64,000 bases of DNA from Caldimonas mangrovi (lineage in GTDB: Bacteria > Pseudomonadota > Gammaproteobacteria > Burkholderiales > Burkholderiaceae_C), in the NCBI RefSeq assembly GCF_023721835.1, contig NZ_JAMKFE010000012.1, forward strand, positions 1-64,000, given 5' to 3'. Below the pieces are notes generated by a model. That model saw nothing but the letters and a program-made list of their open reading frames with translations. It did no database searches and was not told where the DNA came from. Shown piece after piece: positions 1 through 8,719 of the stretch. Made by a program: the position numbers and the translations under genes. How positions within the stretch are numbered: the first letter of the stretch is position 1; the number at the start of each line of letters is the position of its first letter.

Positions 1-141
1 GCGATGAGGGCATAGGGCGATAGCCCTTTTTCAGCCGCGCTCGCTTGTCGTGCTCAGCAGAGTGATGCCGGTCGCGTCGGGATATGCCGCTGGCGGCATC
101 TTCAACGGGGGTTTCCACACGGCCTCGGTCGAAAGCCGAGC

Positions 142-402
142 TCAGATCGCCCCTTCGCCTCGATGGCTTTTGGCGTCATCCTGCTTCCGCCTCGCTTGCT
201 TGCGGCTCCATCGGAACCCCACATACCCACCGACCAGGACCAGAAGAACCTGGACGATGAGCATTGGCAGGTAGACGGCATTGATGTCCGCATCCGACTG
301 GATGAATCTCGACCCGTACCAGGACGCGAACACCGAGAGCAGGCCATAGGCGGCCGCCCCGACGAGGACGGCGCCAGCGAGTGTGGCGAGCAATGCTTTC
401 AT
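142..402 (-). CDS. small two-helix membrane protein downstream of Tae4
   Basis: An 86-residue protein of unknown function. Two hydrophobic segments (about residues 3-25 and 43-63) flank a short polar loop, and a basic, highly charged tail follows, so it is probably an inner-membrane protein. The ATG lies 8 bp past the tae4 stop, so the two are probably co-transcribed. The position directly after a peptidoglycan amidase is where an immunity gene would be expected, but known Tai4 immunity proteins are soluble periplasmic proteins without this layout. An immunity role is therefore only inferred from position. It could equally be an unrelated small membrane protein. Confidence 0.65.
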   Translation of the reverse strand: MKALLATLAGAVLVGAAAYGLLSVFASWYGSRFIQSDADINAVYLPMLIVQVLLVLVGGYVGFRWSRKQARRKQDDAKSHRGEGAI

Positions 403-410
403 GAGGGTTG

Positions 411-911
411 CTAGAACCAAATCTCCTTGGACTTCTTGAAGTCGCTCCACACGCCCTCCCACGAAACGCCCCATTGGATGCGGAGCCAGGACGTTCTTTC
501 GGTCATGCGCGAACCGTTGAACAAGTCGATGTGATCGCCGGACAAGCCGGGGCCGTAGTAGTCCTTCAGGAAGATGATTCCTGTCTTGTCTTCGCTCTTG
601 TCGAAAGCCTCGGACACCTTCTTGCCGGTGAACTGGGTCATGCGAACGGGAAGATGGGCAGCACCGCTGGCCAACCACCGCGCCAACTCTTCAGCCCGGA
701 TCGCGTACTTCGGTTTGTCCTTCTCCCACGACCATACCCCGGAATACCGAGACATGTCGACGCCCGAACGCAGCAACGCTGCCGAGAGATTGATAGCGCA
801 CTGATTTTGGTAGACGGCTCGGTCGAGCAAGGGCCCATCACCTTTGATGTTCGCGATGGTTCGACCGTAGCTGCGCAAACGTTGGCATGCTGTTTTCTCC
901 CTTCTGTCCAT
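411..911 (-). CDS. tae4: T6SS peptidoglycan amidase effector, Tae4 family
   Basis: A 166-residue protein matching Tae4-type amidase effectors, which are injected by type VI secretion into rival cells and cleave the peptide stem of peptidoglycan (family knowledge). Visible motifs are NQCAINLS with the catalytic Cys in the first third, GDHIDLFNG with the catalytic His near residue 135, and the C-terminal GVSWEGVW block. I chose the ATG at 911. A TTG eight codons upstream is possible, but neither start has a strong ribosome site. The length is normal for the family. No other T6SS gene is in the window, so this is probably an orphan effector locus. Confidence 0.88.
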   Translation of the reverse strand: MDRREKTACQRLRSYGRTIANIKGDGPLLDRAVYQNQCAINLSAALLRSGVDMSRYSGVWSWEKDKPKYAIRAEELARWLASGAAHLPVRMTQFTGKKVSEAFDKSEDKTGIIFLKDYYGPGLSGDHIDLFNGSRMTERTSWLRIQWGVSWEGVWSDFKKSKEIWF

Positions 912-1073
912 GACGCCGTTGACTTTAGGGAACAACAGCCGAGAGAGGGGCTACGGGCGTCGCCATCCCCCTTCAGTTGAGGGCTGACAGATTCCGCAGG
1001 TCTTTCGGGTGCTCCCGCATCCCCTGAACCCTTCGAAGGTGGCCGCGGCGCTCGGCTCGCCGACATCTGCCAT

Positions 1074-2465
1074 TCAAGCCGCCGCCACTGCCGGCAGCTC
1101 AACAGGGGTCGGCTCCGCCGCCAGGTGCCGGGCCAATCGCTTGCCCAGCGTCACCAGCGTCAGGCTGGGCGGCAGGCCCCAGGCCTCGGGGATGACCGAG
1201 CAGTCGCAGACGAAGAGCCGGTCGATGGGGCTTTTCAGATTCGTATCGACCAGGTGCCCGATCTTGGCGGTCCCGCCGGGGTGCGCCGCCAGGTGGGCGG
1301 TGCGGTAGATGGCGGTGGCGCCGGCCGCCTTCAGCACGCGCTGCGCGATCTCGAAACCGTGCTGCGCCATGCGCTTGTCGGCCGCCGTCAGCGTCTTGCA
1401 CACGCCGCCGCGGTCGGTCAGCCGGCCGCCCAGTGCGTCCTTCCACTTGACCATGATGCGCGCGGTGCTGCGATGTGCGAAAAGCTTGTGCACGCGCCCC
1501 ATCTGCGCGGTGAACAGGGTGTGCATCAGCGGCGGGAACGGCAGATCGGTCAGCATGATGCCGTCGCCCTCCAGGTGCACGCCGGCGGACATGGGGATCT
1601 CGTTGTGCTGCAGCCGCACGTCCTTCATCGTGCCGCACACGGTGATCAGCGGGTCAAAGAAGAAGTCATGGCCGGCCTCGCGCAGACCGCTGGCACGCAG
1701 GATCAGCGGCGAGCCGATGCCACCGGCCGCCAGCACGATGCGCTCGGCCGAAGCGCGCCGGGTCTGGCCGTCCTGCACGAACTCGACCGCGGTGGCGACG
1801 CCGCTCTCGCTCAGCACGCGGGTGACGCGGGCGCGGCTGAGCAGCACGGCGCCGTGCGCGACGGCTTCGTCGACGAACATGCGTGCACTCCACTTCACGC
1901 CGTTCACGTCGCCGTAGTAGCCGAAGCGGTGCTCGGGCGTCCAGCGTTCCTGGTACATGTTCTTGTCGAGCTTGGCCCAGGGCAGGCCGACATCGCGCGC
2001 GCTGTTCAGCAGGCGCCGCGCCATGGGCGTCATCATCGCGTCGGCCAGCGGTGCGATGGGCAGCTCGGCGCGTGCAGCGGCGGCATCAACGCTCAAGTCC
2101 ACGCCGTGGCGACGAAACAGGGCCAGCGGCACCGGCCATGCGCAGGCGTAGTAGAAGAGCGAGCTGCCACCGGTGGCGACGCCGCGCACCAGGCCCAACC
2201 CCTGTGGGGTGAACAGCAGGCACTTGCCCGGCACCATCAGCTCGGTGAGCGCTTGCCCCACCGTGCCGCGCACTGGCCCGCCCGCTCCCCATTCGAGGAT
2301 CAGCACCTTCCTGCCACGCAGGGCCATGTCGCGCGCCACGGTGGCGCCACCCGGGCCGGTGCCGACGACGATGAGGTCGTATCCCGATCGGCCGGCGGTG
2401 GCAGTGGTGCCTCGATCAAGGCGGTCCTGCGTCGTCGTGTTCTCGAGGCCGGCGGCTACTTTCAT
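1074..2465 (-). CDS. GMC-type FAD-dependent oxidoreductase
   Basis: A 463-residue flavoprotein. An N-terminal dinucleotide-binding motif GTGPGGATVA sits near residue 36 and is followed by an ILEWG acidic strand end. The C-terminus carries the HPGGTAKIG segment expected around the GMC catalytic His, then a VCDCSVIPE stretch typical of the family. Members oxidise alcohols or sugars with FAD, and the substrate here is unknown. It lies 97 bp downstream of, and on the same strand as, a LysR regulator. It is shorter than typical 530-residue choline dehydrogenase-like members, closer to compact bacterial GMC enzymes. There is no signal peptide, so it is probably cytoplasmic. Confidence 0.8.
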   Translation of the reverse strand: MKVAAGLENTTTQDRLDRGTTATAGRSGYDLIVVGTGPGGATVARDMALRGRKVLILEWGAGGPVRGTVGQALTELMVPGKCLLFTPQGLGLVRGVATGGSSLFYYACAWPVPLALFRRHGVDLSVDAAAARAELPIAPLADAMMTPMARRLLNSARDVGLPWAKLDKNMYQERWTPEHRFGYYGDVNGVKWSARMFVDEAVAHGAVLLSRARVTRVLSESGVATAVEFVQDGQTRRASAERIVLAAGGIGSPLILRASGLREAGHDFFFDPLITVCGTMKDVRLQHNEIPMSAGVHLEGDGIMLTDLPFPPLMHTLFTAQMGRVHKLFAHRSTARIMVKWKDALGGRLTDRGGVCKTLTAADKRMAQHGFEIAQRVLKAAGATAIYRTAHLAAHPGGTAKIGHLVDTNLKSPIDRLFVCDCSVIPEAWGLPPSLTLVTLGKRLARHLAAEPTPVELPAVAAA

Positions 2466-2562
2466 GTGTTCTCCCCGCCGGGGCTTGCGACGCCCGGCTG
2501 CACTGTTTGCGGGTGGCCGTCACGATCGTACGCCGCGCTCGCACAGGCCATGGCGATCGGCG

Positions 2563-3507
2563 TCACGACCCGGCGGTATCCGCCATGCGCCCTGCCCGCG
2601 GGCCCTCGAACGGCTGCAGCTGCGCCCGGCTCAGCCGGGCCTGCTCCATCAGCCAGTCCCGCAATACGGTGGCGGCCGCAGGCATGCGGCGCGTCCCCGC
2701 GGCCGGCCATAGCAGGTGGACAGCCTCGTTGGCGTCGATGTGGCACGGTAGCACGCGCAGCAGGCGCCCGTCGATCAGCTCGCGCTCCGCATAGGCCAGC
2801 GGTGCCAGCGCCACGCCCTGGCCTTCGAGGGCCGCCTGCAGCGTCATCATCGTGTGGCTGAAGAACTGGCCGCGCGACACGTCGACGTCGCGCAGCCCCA
2901 AGGCGGCGAACCAGTCGGGCCACCGGGCGTTGCCGATCTCGTGCAGCAGCTGCGCACGGTGCCAATCGGGCCGGCCACGCTTGTCGAGCAGCGAGCGGAT
3001 GTACTCGGCATTCGCCAGCGCGTACAGGTCGCCCGAGAACAGCAGCGTGGCCTCGGTGGCCCGGTAGCGGCCCGAGCCCATTCGCAGTGCCAGGTCGAAC
3101 GGTCCGCGGGTGAGATCGGCCACCGCGTTGTTGGCATCGACACGAACCTCGATGTCGGGGTGCAGGCGCATGAAGGCCGGCAGGCGCGGCACCAGCCAGC
3201 GCACCGCGAACGATTGCGCCACCGTGATCTGCACGATGTGCCGCCCGGGGCGCAGCCGCTCGGCCGCCAGCGCAATCGCCTGCAGGTGACGCGAGATGTC
3301 GTCGTGCCAGTCCTTGCCGACGTCGGTCAGTACCAGGCCGCGGCCTTCGCGCTGCGTCAGCGCCACGCCGAGGTGCGCCTCCAGCACGCGCAACTGCTGG
3401 CTCACGGCCGCAGGCGTCACCGACAGCTCTTCGGCGGCGGCACGCACCGACCCCCAACGGGCCACGGCGTCGAAAGCTCGCACGGCATTCATCGGGGGCA
3501 GTCGCAT
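2563..3507 (-). CDS. LysR-family regulator, GcvA-like
   Basis: A 314-residue LysR-type transcription factor. The N-terminal winged helix-turn-helix begins RLPPMNAVRAFDAVARWGSV and continues through SVTPAAVSQQLRVLE. This NALRAFEA-like opening is typical of GcvA-type members. A periplasmic-binding-fold effector domain fills residues 90-300. It is divergent from the DUF1127-like gene at 3624 and sits upstream of, and in line with, the GMC oxidoreductase, which is the likely target. The ATG at 3507 is followed upstream by an A+T-rich promoter region. The inducer is unknown. Confidence 0.88.
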   Translation of the reverse strand: MRLPPMNAVRAFDAVARWGSVRAAAEELSVTPAAVSQQLRVLEAHLGVALTQREGRGLVLTDVGKDWHDDISRHLQAIALAAERLRPGRHIVQITVAQSFAVRWLVPRLPAFMRLHPDIEVRVDANNAVADLTRGPFDLALRMGSGRYRATEATLLFSGDLYALANAEYIRSLLDKRGRPDWHRAQLLHEIGNARWPDWFAALGLRDVDVSRGQFFSHTMMTLQAALEGQGVALAPLAYAERELIDGRLLRVLPCHIDANEAVHLLWPAAGTRRMPAAATVLRDWLMEQARLSRAQLQPFEGPRAGRMADTAGS

Positions 3508-3525
3508 GGCAGCGTCGCTTCACCA

Positions 3526-3540
3526 TTAAGTTTTACTAAA
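3526..3540. promoter_or_regulatory. A+T-rich imperfect inverted repeat between lysR and DUF1127 gene
   Basis: TTAAGT, three T residues, then ACTAAA: arms match at five of six positions and include a T-N11-A style core as LysR regulators use. It sits 19 bp upstream of the LysR start, in a stretch much richer in A and T than its surroundings. That fits an autoregulatory operator and divergent promoter. The assignment is inferred from position and symmetry only. Confidence 0.35.
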
Positions 3541-3623
3541 TATACGCCGGCAAATCCGTTGATGGTTCTTCTTGCTCCACCGCTCTATTCTGACCGTGAA
3601 CAACTTAGCCAAGGTGAACAATC

Positions 3624-3905
3624 ATGAAGACGCCCTGGGCCGTCTTGCCGCCCTTCACGCACGCCCTTGCGCCCAGGGCACCGTGGGCAAAATGGTGGTC
3701 GCGCTGGCGTGCCTGGGGCCGCGCCTGGCGGGCCGGTCGCAGCAATGCCGCAGCCATTCAACAGCTGGCATGGCACGACGCGCGGGTGCTCGACGACATC
3801 GGCGCGCCGCCGCAGTGGCGTGCACAGGTTCAGGCGCAACGGGAAAGCCGCGAGCGCTGGCAAATCGGCAAGTTGGACGTCGGCAGCCTGGGGCCCGGCC
3901 GCTGA
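3624..3905 (+). CDS. DUF1127-like small basic protein
   Basis: A 93-residue protein rich in Trp and Arg. The central part, WRAWGRAWRAG followed by an IQQLAWHDARVLDDIGAP segment, matches the DUF1127 pattern, in which a helix of basic and aromatic residues precedes a conserved L-x-D-I-G end. Short DUF1127 proteins in other bacteria affect RNA turnover or stress physiology, but the function here is unknown. AAGGTG lies about 8 nt before the ATG. It is divergent from the LysR gene and has no operon partner. Confidence 0.65.
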   Translation: MKTPWAVLPPFTHALAPRAPWAKWWSRWRAWGRAWRAGRSNAAAIQQLAWHDARVLDDIGAPPQWRAQVQAQRESRERWQIGKLDVGSLGPGR

Positions 3906-4055
3906 GACGTGCAGAGCAGAGCGACCATGCCATTGAGACGACCCCTCCGTGCTTGCAGTTTCGCCATTGCAGCGCCGGACGTGCCGCTCGGAATGGGACT
4001 GCGCCCTGGCTCGTTGCGCCTTCTCCCCAGCGCTGCGACAGGGCGAAGGCCGCGG

Positions 4056-4077
4056 GACGTCGCTTTTTTCCGACGTC
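4056..4077. terminator. hairpin with T-rich loop in the gap before xdhC end
   Basis: Perfect 7-bp arms GACGTCG and CGACGTC flank an 8-nt loop containing six T residues. It lies between the convergent DUF1127-like gene and xdhC and could slow or stop transcription from either side. The T run is in the loop and not after the stem, so it is not a classical intrinsic terminator. I see no other feature in 3906-4139. Confidence 0.3.
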
Positions 4078-4139
4078 GCGCAGACCTGAACGCAAGTTCG
4101 GAGTCAGCGTGTTCAGAGCTTCCTGGGTGACCTGCCTCT

Positions 4140-5174
4140 TCAGGTGCAGGAAGCTCCATTTCTTGCCAGACCGATAGCCATCGACTTGGGCAGGGTCACG
4201 CCGTTCCGCGCGGCAACCACGTCGGCCATGATGCTGATCGCGATTTCAGCCGGCGTTTTGCTCCCGATGGACAGGCCCACCGGCCCGCGCAGGCGGGCCA
4301 GCTGCGCCTCGGGAACCTGGAAGTGCGTGGCCAGGCGTTCGCGCCGCGCCAGCGAGTTCCTGCGACTGCCGATGGCGCCGACATAGAAGGCCTCGCTTTC
4401 CAGTGCGGCCAGTAGCGCCAGGTCGTCCAGCTTCGGATCGTGCGTGAGCGCCACGACGCAGGTGCGCCGATCGGGCCGGAAGTCCGACAAGGCGTCGTCC
4501 GGCATGGCCGCGACCAGGCGGGCCTGCGGCGGCAAGCCGCTTTGGTGTACGGTCCGCGGGTCGCATACGGTCACCGCGAAGCCGCTGAACGATGCCATCG
4601 TGGCAAGGCAACCCGAGAGGTGCCCGCCTCCGATGAGGAACATGCGGTACTCAGGTCCGAACACTGCCGTCAGGACCGTGCCGTCCTCGTGCAGCGCTTG
4701 GACGACCGGCGTGTCATGCAGGGACGCTGCGCCGTCGCGCAGCTGCACACGGCGCTGCACGAGCCGACCGGACTCCAGGCGCCGGACGAGTTCGGACAGC
4801 CCCGATGCACCCGGATCGAACTCGACCAGCAACTCGATCGTTCCGCCGCACGGCAGACCGAATCGATGCGCCTCGTCAGCGCCCACCCCATAAGTCAATC
4901 GCCGGGGTGCCCCGTGTTCTGCGTGGAGATCACCGCGAGGATCGCAGTACCGGTGCATCAGATCGTCTTCGATGCACCCGCCCGAGACCGAACCGACCAC
5001 GGCACCGTGTCGTGCGAGGGCCATCACCGAGCCGACCGGCCGCGGTGAAGACCCCCACGTCCGGACAACCGTGACCAGCAGCGCAGGCCGACGCTCGAGG
5101 CGCCAGTCGCGCAATGTGCGAAGCACCAGGACGTCAAGATTTTCCATGGCCGCGGCCGACTTCTCGTCGCTCAT
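4140..5174 (-). CDS. xdhC: XdhC-family molybdenum-cofactor insertion protein
   Basis: A 344-residue XdhC/CoxI-type protein. The N-terminal XdhC domain holds VTVVRTWGSSPRPVGS and the GSVSGGCIE signature (about residues 36-70). A C-terminal Rossmann-like domain carries IGGGHLSGCLA near residue 187. XdhC proteins bind the molybdenum cofactor, promote its sulfuration and hand it to xanthine-dehydrogenase-family enzymes (family knowledge). Its start overlaps the stop of the molybdopterin subunit by 4 bp (ATGA), so it is the last gene of a three-gene operon and matures the upstream hydroxylase. Confidence 0.9.
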   Translation of the reverse strand: MSDEKSAAAMENLDVLVLRTLRDWRLERRPALLVTVVRTWGSSPRPVGSVMALARHGAVVGSVSGGCIEDDLMHRYCDPRGDLHAEHGAPRRLTYGVGADEAHRFGLPCGGTIELLVEFDPGASGLSELVRRLESGRLVQRRVQLRDGAASLHDTPVVQALHEDGTVLTAVFGPEYRMFLIGGGHLSGCLATMASFSGFAVTVCDPRTVHQSGLPPQARLVAAMPDDALSDFRPDRRTCVVALTHDPKLDDLALLAALESEAFYVGAIGSRRNSLARRERLATHFQVPEAQLARLRGPVGLSIGSKTPAEIAISIMADVVAARNGVTLPKSMAIGLARNGASCT

Positions 5175-7381
5175 GCCAGGCCGGAATCAGAAAGCGGCAG
5201 CCGGCGGACGTGTCGACCCGACAAGGCCGAGGCAGCGGCCGCCAGCGCTGGCGCAAGCGGCGGCACGCCCGGCTCGCCCACGCCACCGAGCGGCGAGCCG
5301 ATGTCGACGATATGGGTGATCACTTGCGGCTCCTCACCCATGCGGAGGATCTGGTAGTCACCATAGCTCGACTGCTCGGTGCGGCCGTCCTTGATCGTGA
5401 TCTTGGCGCGAAGCGCCACGGACAGTGCATCCACCACGCCACCGCTCATCTGTGCCTCGACCTGGCCCGGGTTGATGGCGCGTCCGCAATCGATGGCCAC
5501 GTGCACTTTGTCGACCCGTATGTGGCCGTTCTGCAGACGCGCCTCCACCACCTGGGCAACAGGGCTGCCGTAGCTGTCGACCACCGCCAGGCCGCGGGCC
5601 ACGCCGGCCGGCGCGGGACTTCCCCAGTTCGCACTTTCAGCCACACGGTCGAGGACGGCGAGCATTCGCGCCCTGCCCTGCAGGTGCAGGCGGCGGAACT
5701 GCAGTGGGTCTTTGCCCGCGGCCGCTGCGCACTCGTTGATGAACGCCTCGACAAAAAAACCGGTGAACGAATTGGCAATGGAGCGCCATGGCGACAGCGC
5801 CATCGGCACAGGCACCACTGCATGCTCGACCAACAGGTTGGGGATCTGGTAGTGCATGTCGATGATTCCCGTCAGCGAAAACGGGTCGGCGACTCCGTTG
5901 ATGAGCGCAACCCCATATTCCCGCCCCATCTGCGGCCCCGCGACGCGGACGCGCAATCCCTGAATGCGACCGTCGGCGTCCAGCGCTGCGCGCATGCGGC
6001 ACATCATGGTCTGCCGGTACTGCCCTTGTTGCATGTCGTCGGCACGGGACCACAGCACCTTCACCGGTCGGCCACCCACCGCGCGGCTGGCCAGCATGGC
6101 TTGTACGGCGGCATCGGAATGCGTCTTGCGGCCGAACCCCCCGCCGAGATAGGCGTTGTGGAAGAAGACCTGCTCGGGCAGATAGCCCCCGATCCGGCCG
6201 CAATCGCGCAACAAGATGTCCTGGCCTTGCGTACCGGTCCAAAGGACCAGCCGATCGGCACCGGCCTGCGCCATGCAGTTGATCGGCTCCATGCAGGCAT
6301 GGGCGAGCAGCGGTACCGCGTAGTCGGCTTCCACCACCTGATGTGCAGCGCGAAAAACAGCCTCGGGATCGCCGCGCTGCAATGCGGGGGGCACCATGCC
6401 GCCCTCCAGCGCAGCGCGCATGCGCGCCTCGAGTTCAGGAGTGCCAACGCGATCATGGGGCGTGGCCTTGAAGCGAATCGTGAGCTTGTCGGCCGCCTGC
6501 TTGGCCTGCCACCAGCTGCGGGCGACCACGACGGCACCGCCGGGGACGGGCACCACCGCCTCGACCCCGGGCATCCCTCGCACGCTGGCCGGGTCCATCG
6601 ATTCGACCTCGGCGCGGAACACCGGGGACAAGCGTACGGCCCCATGCCACATCCCGGGCGCTTTCATGTCCACCGCGTAGAGGGCTCGGCCGGTGACCTT
6701 GTCCGGGGTGTCCAGACGATGCATGGTCTTGCCGGTGAGCCGACGCTGTTCGATGGGAAGCAGAACCGGCGACTGCGGCACAGGCAGTGCTGCAGCGGCC
6801 TGCACCAGATCGCCGAAGGGCACGCGCCGTCCTGTGGGTGCATGGACGATGTGGCCGTTCTCTGCGGTCAGGGCCGCCGGGGGGACCGACAGTCGCTCCG
6901 CCGCTGCCAGGGTGAGGAGTTCCCGTGTCTGCGCGGCCGCTCGCCGCAGCGGATCGTGCCAAAAGCGGACCCCGAACGAGCCGACCGACCGTTGCTGGCC
7001 CATGGGCAAACGGTAGTCAGGGGTGACCTGCTCGGGCATGGCTGTACGAACCCGGCTCCAATCCGCCCCCAGCTCCTCGGCCAGGATCATGGCCTGTGCC
7101 GTGTGTATGCCTTGTCCCATCTCGCAGGTGGGCAGCAGGAAGGTCACGGTGCCGTCTGCGGCAATGCGGATGAAGGACGTCGGCGCGCGGTTGACGGGGG
7201 GGCGCACAGCCGGGGCAGCCCCACTGGCGGGCGCGGCGGGTGGGGGCGGCGTTTGAGCGCCCAGCGGAATGGCAACGGTGAGCGCGGCGCCACCGGCGGC
7301 CAGCGTGAACTGGCGACGCGACAGGCGGACGTCTGCCGGTGGTTGGGCCTGGGATGCGCGAGCGGTGGTAGTGGTCGACAT
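5171..7381 (-). CDS. molybdenum hydroxylase large subunit, Tat-exported (IorB/xanthine dehydrogenase family)
   Basis: A 736-residue molybdopterin-binding subunit of the aldehyde oxidase/isoquinoline-1-oxidoreductase type. A twin-arginine signal (LSRRQFTLAAGGAAL, Arg22-Arg23) predicts export already folded. Downstream are MGQGIHTA, the FFHNAYLGGGFGRK Mo-cofactor motif, and the C-terminal GGVGEPGVPP with its conserved Glu. I chose the ATG at 7381 because GAAGGA lies just upstream, and the Tat signal then sits near the N-terminus. A start at 7453 would overlap the previous gene. It works with the [2Fe-2S] subunit ending 10 bp upstream. The substrate is unknown, probably an aldehyde or N-heterocycle. 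Confidence 0.9.
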   Translation of the reverse strand: MSTTTTARASQAQPPADVRLSRRQFTLAAGGAALTVAIPLGAQTPPPPAAPASGAAPAVRPPVNRAPTSFIRIAADGTVTFLLPTCEMGQGIHTAQAMILAEELGADWSRVRTAMPEQVTPDYRLPMGQQRSVGSFGVRFWHDPLRRAAAQTRELLTLAAAERLSVPPAALTAENGHIVHAPTGRRVPFGDLVQAAAALPVPQSPVLLPIEQRRLTGKTMHRLDTPDKVTGRALYAVDMKAPGMWHGAVRLSPVFRAEVESMDPASVRGMPGVEAVVPVPGGAVVVARSWWQAKQAADKLTIRFKATPHDRVGTPELEARMRAALEGGMVPPALQRGDPEAVFRAAHQVVEADYAVPLLAHACMEPINCMAQAGADRLVLWTGTQGQDILLRDCGRIGGYLPEQVFFHNAYLGGGFGRKTHSDAAVQAMLASRAVGGRPVKVLWSRADDMQQGQYRQTMMCRMRAALDADGRIQGLRVRVAGPQMGREYGVALINGVADPFSLTGIIDMHYQIPNLLVEHAVVPVPMALSPWRSIANSFTGFFVEAFINECAAAAGKDPLQFRRLHLQGRARMLAVLDRVAESANWGSPAPAGVARGLAVVDSYGSPVAQVVEARLQNGHIRVDKVHVAIDCGRAINPGQVEAQMSGGVVDALSVALRAKITIKDGRTEQSSYGDYQILRMGEEPQVITHIVDIGSPLGGVGEPGVPPLAPALAAAASALSGRHVRRLPLSDSGLA

Positions 7382-7391
7382 GGCGATTCCT

Positions 7392-7856
7392 TCAGGCAGA
7401 CAGCGCGCGCGCGGCCTCGTGTATGGCCGCCCGGATGCGGTCGTAGGTGCCACAGCGACAAACGTTGCCCGCCATCGCCTCGGTGATGTCGGCGTCGCTC
7501 GGCCTGGGCGTGGTGCGCAGCAGCATGGCCGCGCTCATGAGTTGACCGCATTGGCAGTAGCCGCATTGCGGCACGTCGTTCGCCACCCAGGCGGCCTGCA
7601 AGGCGCGGCCGATACGGTCCTGCTCGAGACCCTCGATCGTGCGGACCTGCTGACGGGCCAGCGCCCCGACAGGCGTGATGCACGACCGTGCGGGACCATT
7701 GCCCACATGCACGGTACAGGCGCCGCAAAGGCCCACACCGCAACCGTATTTGGTGCCCGTCATGCCCAGTTCTTCTCGCAGCACCCACAAAAGAGGCGTC
7801 TCGGCATCGGCCTCGACCCGCACGCGGCGGCCATTGATCTCCAGTTGCGTCGTCAT
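7392..7856 (-). CDS. (2Fe-2S) subunit of the molybdenum hydroxylase (IorA type)
   Basis: A 154-residue electron-transfer subunit with two [2Fe-2S] clusters. The plant-type ferredoxin domain has Cys39, Cys44, Cys47 and Cys59 (CGVGLCGAC). The helical domain has Cys98, Cys101, Cys133 and Cys135 (QCGYCQCGQ and NVCRCG). It lacks a signal peptide, so it probably travels piggyback with its Tat-bearing partner. AGGAG is placed 6 nt before the ATG at 7856. Another ATG at 7862 directly abuts the ribosome site and is less likely. It is the first gene of the operon and is divergent from the response regulator at 8039. Confidence 0.9.
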   Translation of the reverse strand: MTTQLEINGRRVRVEADAETPLLWVLREELGMTGTKYGCGVGLCGACTVHVGNGPARSCITPVGALARQQVRTIEGLEQDRIGRALQAAWVANDVPQCGYCQCGQLMSAAMLLRTTPRPSDADITEAMAGNVCRCGTYDRIRAAIHEAARALSA

Positions 7857-8038
7857 CGTCATCTCCTGTTGTCGCCGATCGGCAGCAACCCGTATTTGAG
7901 TAACGCCAACCCGCTGCAGGACGACAGGAACATTACATTTCAGCAAGCTTCCGGTTTTTGGGCCGCCACATGACAAATTCGTAATGAAGTCGGCGGCTGT
8001 CGCTGCGATGATGGATCGATCCTGAAGGAAGGCCTGCA
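7857..8038. promoter_or_regulatory. divergent promoter region with CATTAC/GTAATG inverted pair
   Basis: This 182-bp gap separates the hydroxylase operon from the two-component system. CATTAC at 7931-7936 and GTAATG at 7981-7986 form an inverted pair, and the stretch between them is A/T-rich for this genome. They could be binding sites for the response regulator encoded at 8039, controlling one or both directions. This is inferred from position alone. Confidence 0.3.
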
Positions 8039-8719
8039 ATGCGGCTGCTGGTGGTGGAAGATGAGAGTCGGCTGATCGACTACCTTGCGAAGGGGCTGAC
8101 CGAGAACGGGTACGTGGTCGATGTGGCGCGCGACGGAATCGAAGGCAAGCGCCTGGCCGAAGGGGGCGACTATTCGGTCGTTCTGCTGGACGTGATGCTG
8201 CCGGGCATCGACGGCTTTGGCGTTCTGCGCGCCATGCGTGCGCGCAGCAACACCCCGGTGCTGATGCTCACCGCCCGCGACAAGGTGGAGGACCGAGTGC
8301 GCGGCTTGCAGGAAGGGGCCGACGACTACCTGGTCAAGCCATTCGCATTCTCGGAACTGTTGGCCCGAATCTCCGCGCTGATGCGCCGCGGCTCCGGCGC
8401 GACGTCGATGCACCCGACCACCCTGAGATTGGCCGGGCTCGAACTGGACCTGCTGGGGCGGAAAGCCTGGAGAGACGGCCGGCGCCTCGACCTGACCGCG
8501 AAAGAGTTCCTGCTCCTGACGGTGCTGTTGCGGCGGCGTGGCCAGATACTGTCTCGCACCACCTTGGCCGAGCAGGTGTGGGACATGAACTTCGACTCCG
8601 ACACCAACCTCGTCGAGGTGGCTGTCCGCCGCCTGCGCGCGAAGATCGACGATCCTTTTCCGCAACGTCTGCTGCACACGGTGCGGGGAATGGGCTACGT
8701 GCTGGAGGAGCGCTCCTGA
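8039..8719 (+). CDS. OmpR-family response regulator, CusR/IrlR-like
   Basis: A 226-residue two-component regulator. The receiver domain has the acidic pair in VVEDES, the phospho-acceptor Asp51 in LLDVMLPG and the conserved Lys in YLVKPF. A winged-helix DNA-binding domain follows (about residues 130-224) with LTAKEFLLL and [10 protein letters not shown]. The sequence is closest in style to metal- or copper-responsive CusR/CopR/IrlR regulators. Its stop overlaps the kinase start (ATGA), so the two are translationally coupled. It may control the divergent hydroxylase operon. Confidence 0.9.
   Translation: MRLLVVEDESRLIDYLAKGLTENGYVVDVARDGIEGKRLAEGGDYSVVLLDVMLPGIDGFGVLRAMRARSNTPVLMLTARDKVEDRVRGLQEGADDYLVKPFAFSELLARISALMRRGSGATSMHPTTLRLAGLELDLLGRKAWRDGRRLDLTAKEFLLLTVLLRRRGQILSRTTLAEQVWDMNFDSDTNLVEVAVRRLRAKIDDPFPQRLLHTVRGMGYVLEERS

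Noticed and set aside
7382-7453. Upstream start for the molybdenum hydroxylase subunit
   Set aside because: It would overlap the iron-sulfur subunit by about 60 bp and push the Tat signal inside; the ATG at 7381 has a good ribosome site.
5114-7486. 790-codon open frame on the plus strand
   Set aside because: Antisense shadow of the molybdenum hydroxylase subunit; low-complexity, His/Arg-rich translation with no motif, while the minus strand shows clear family motifs.
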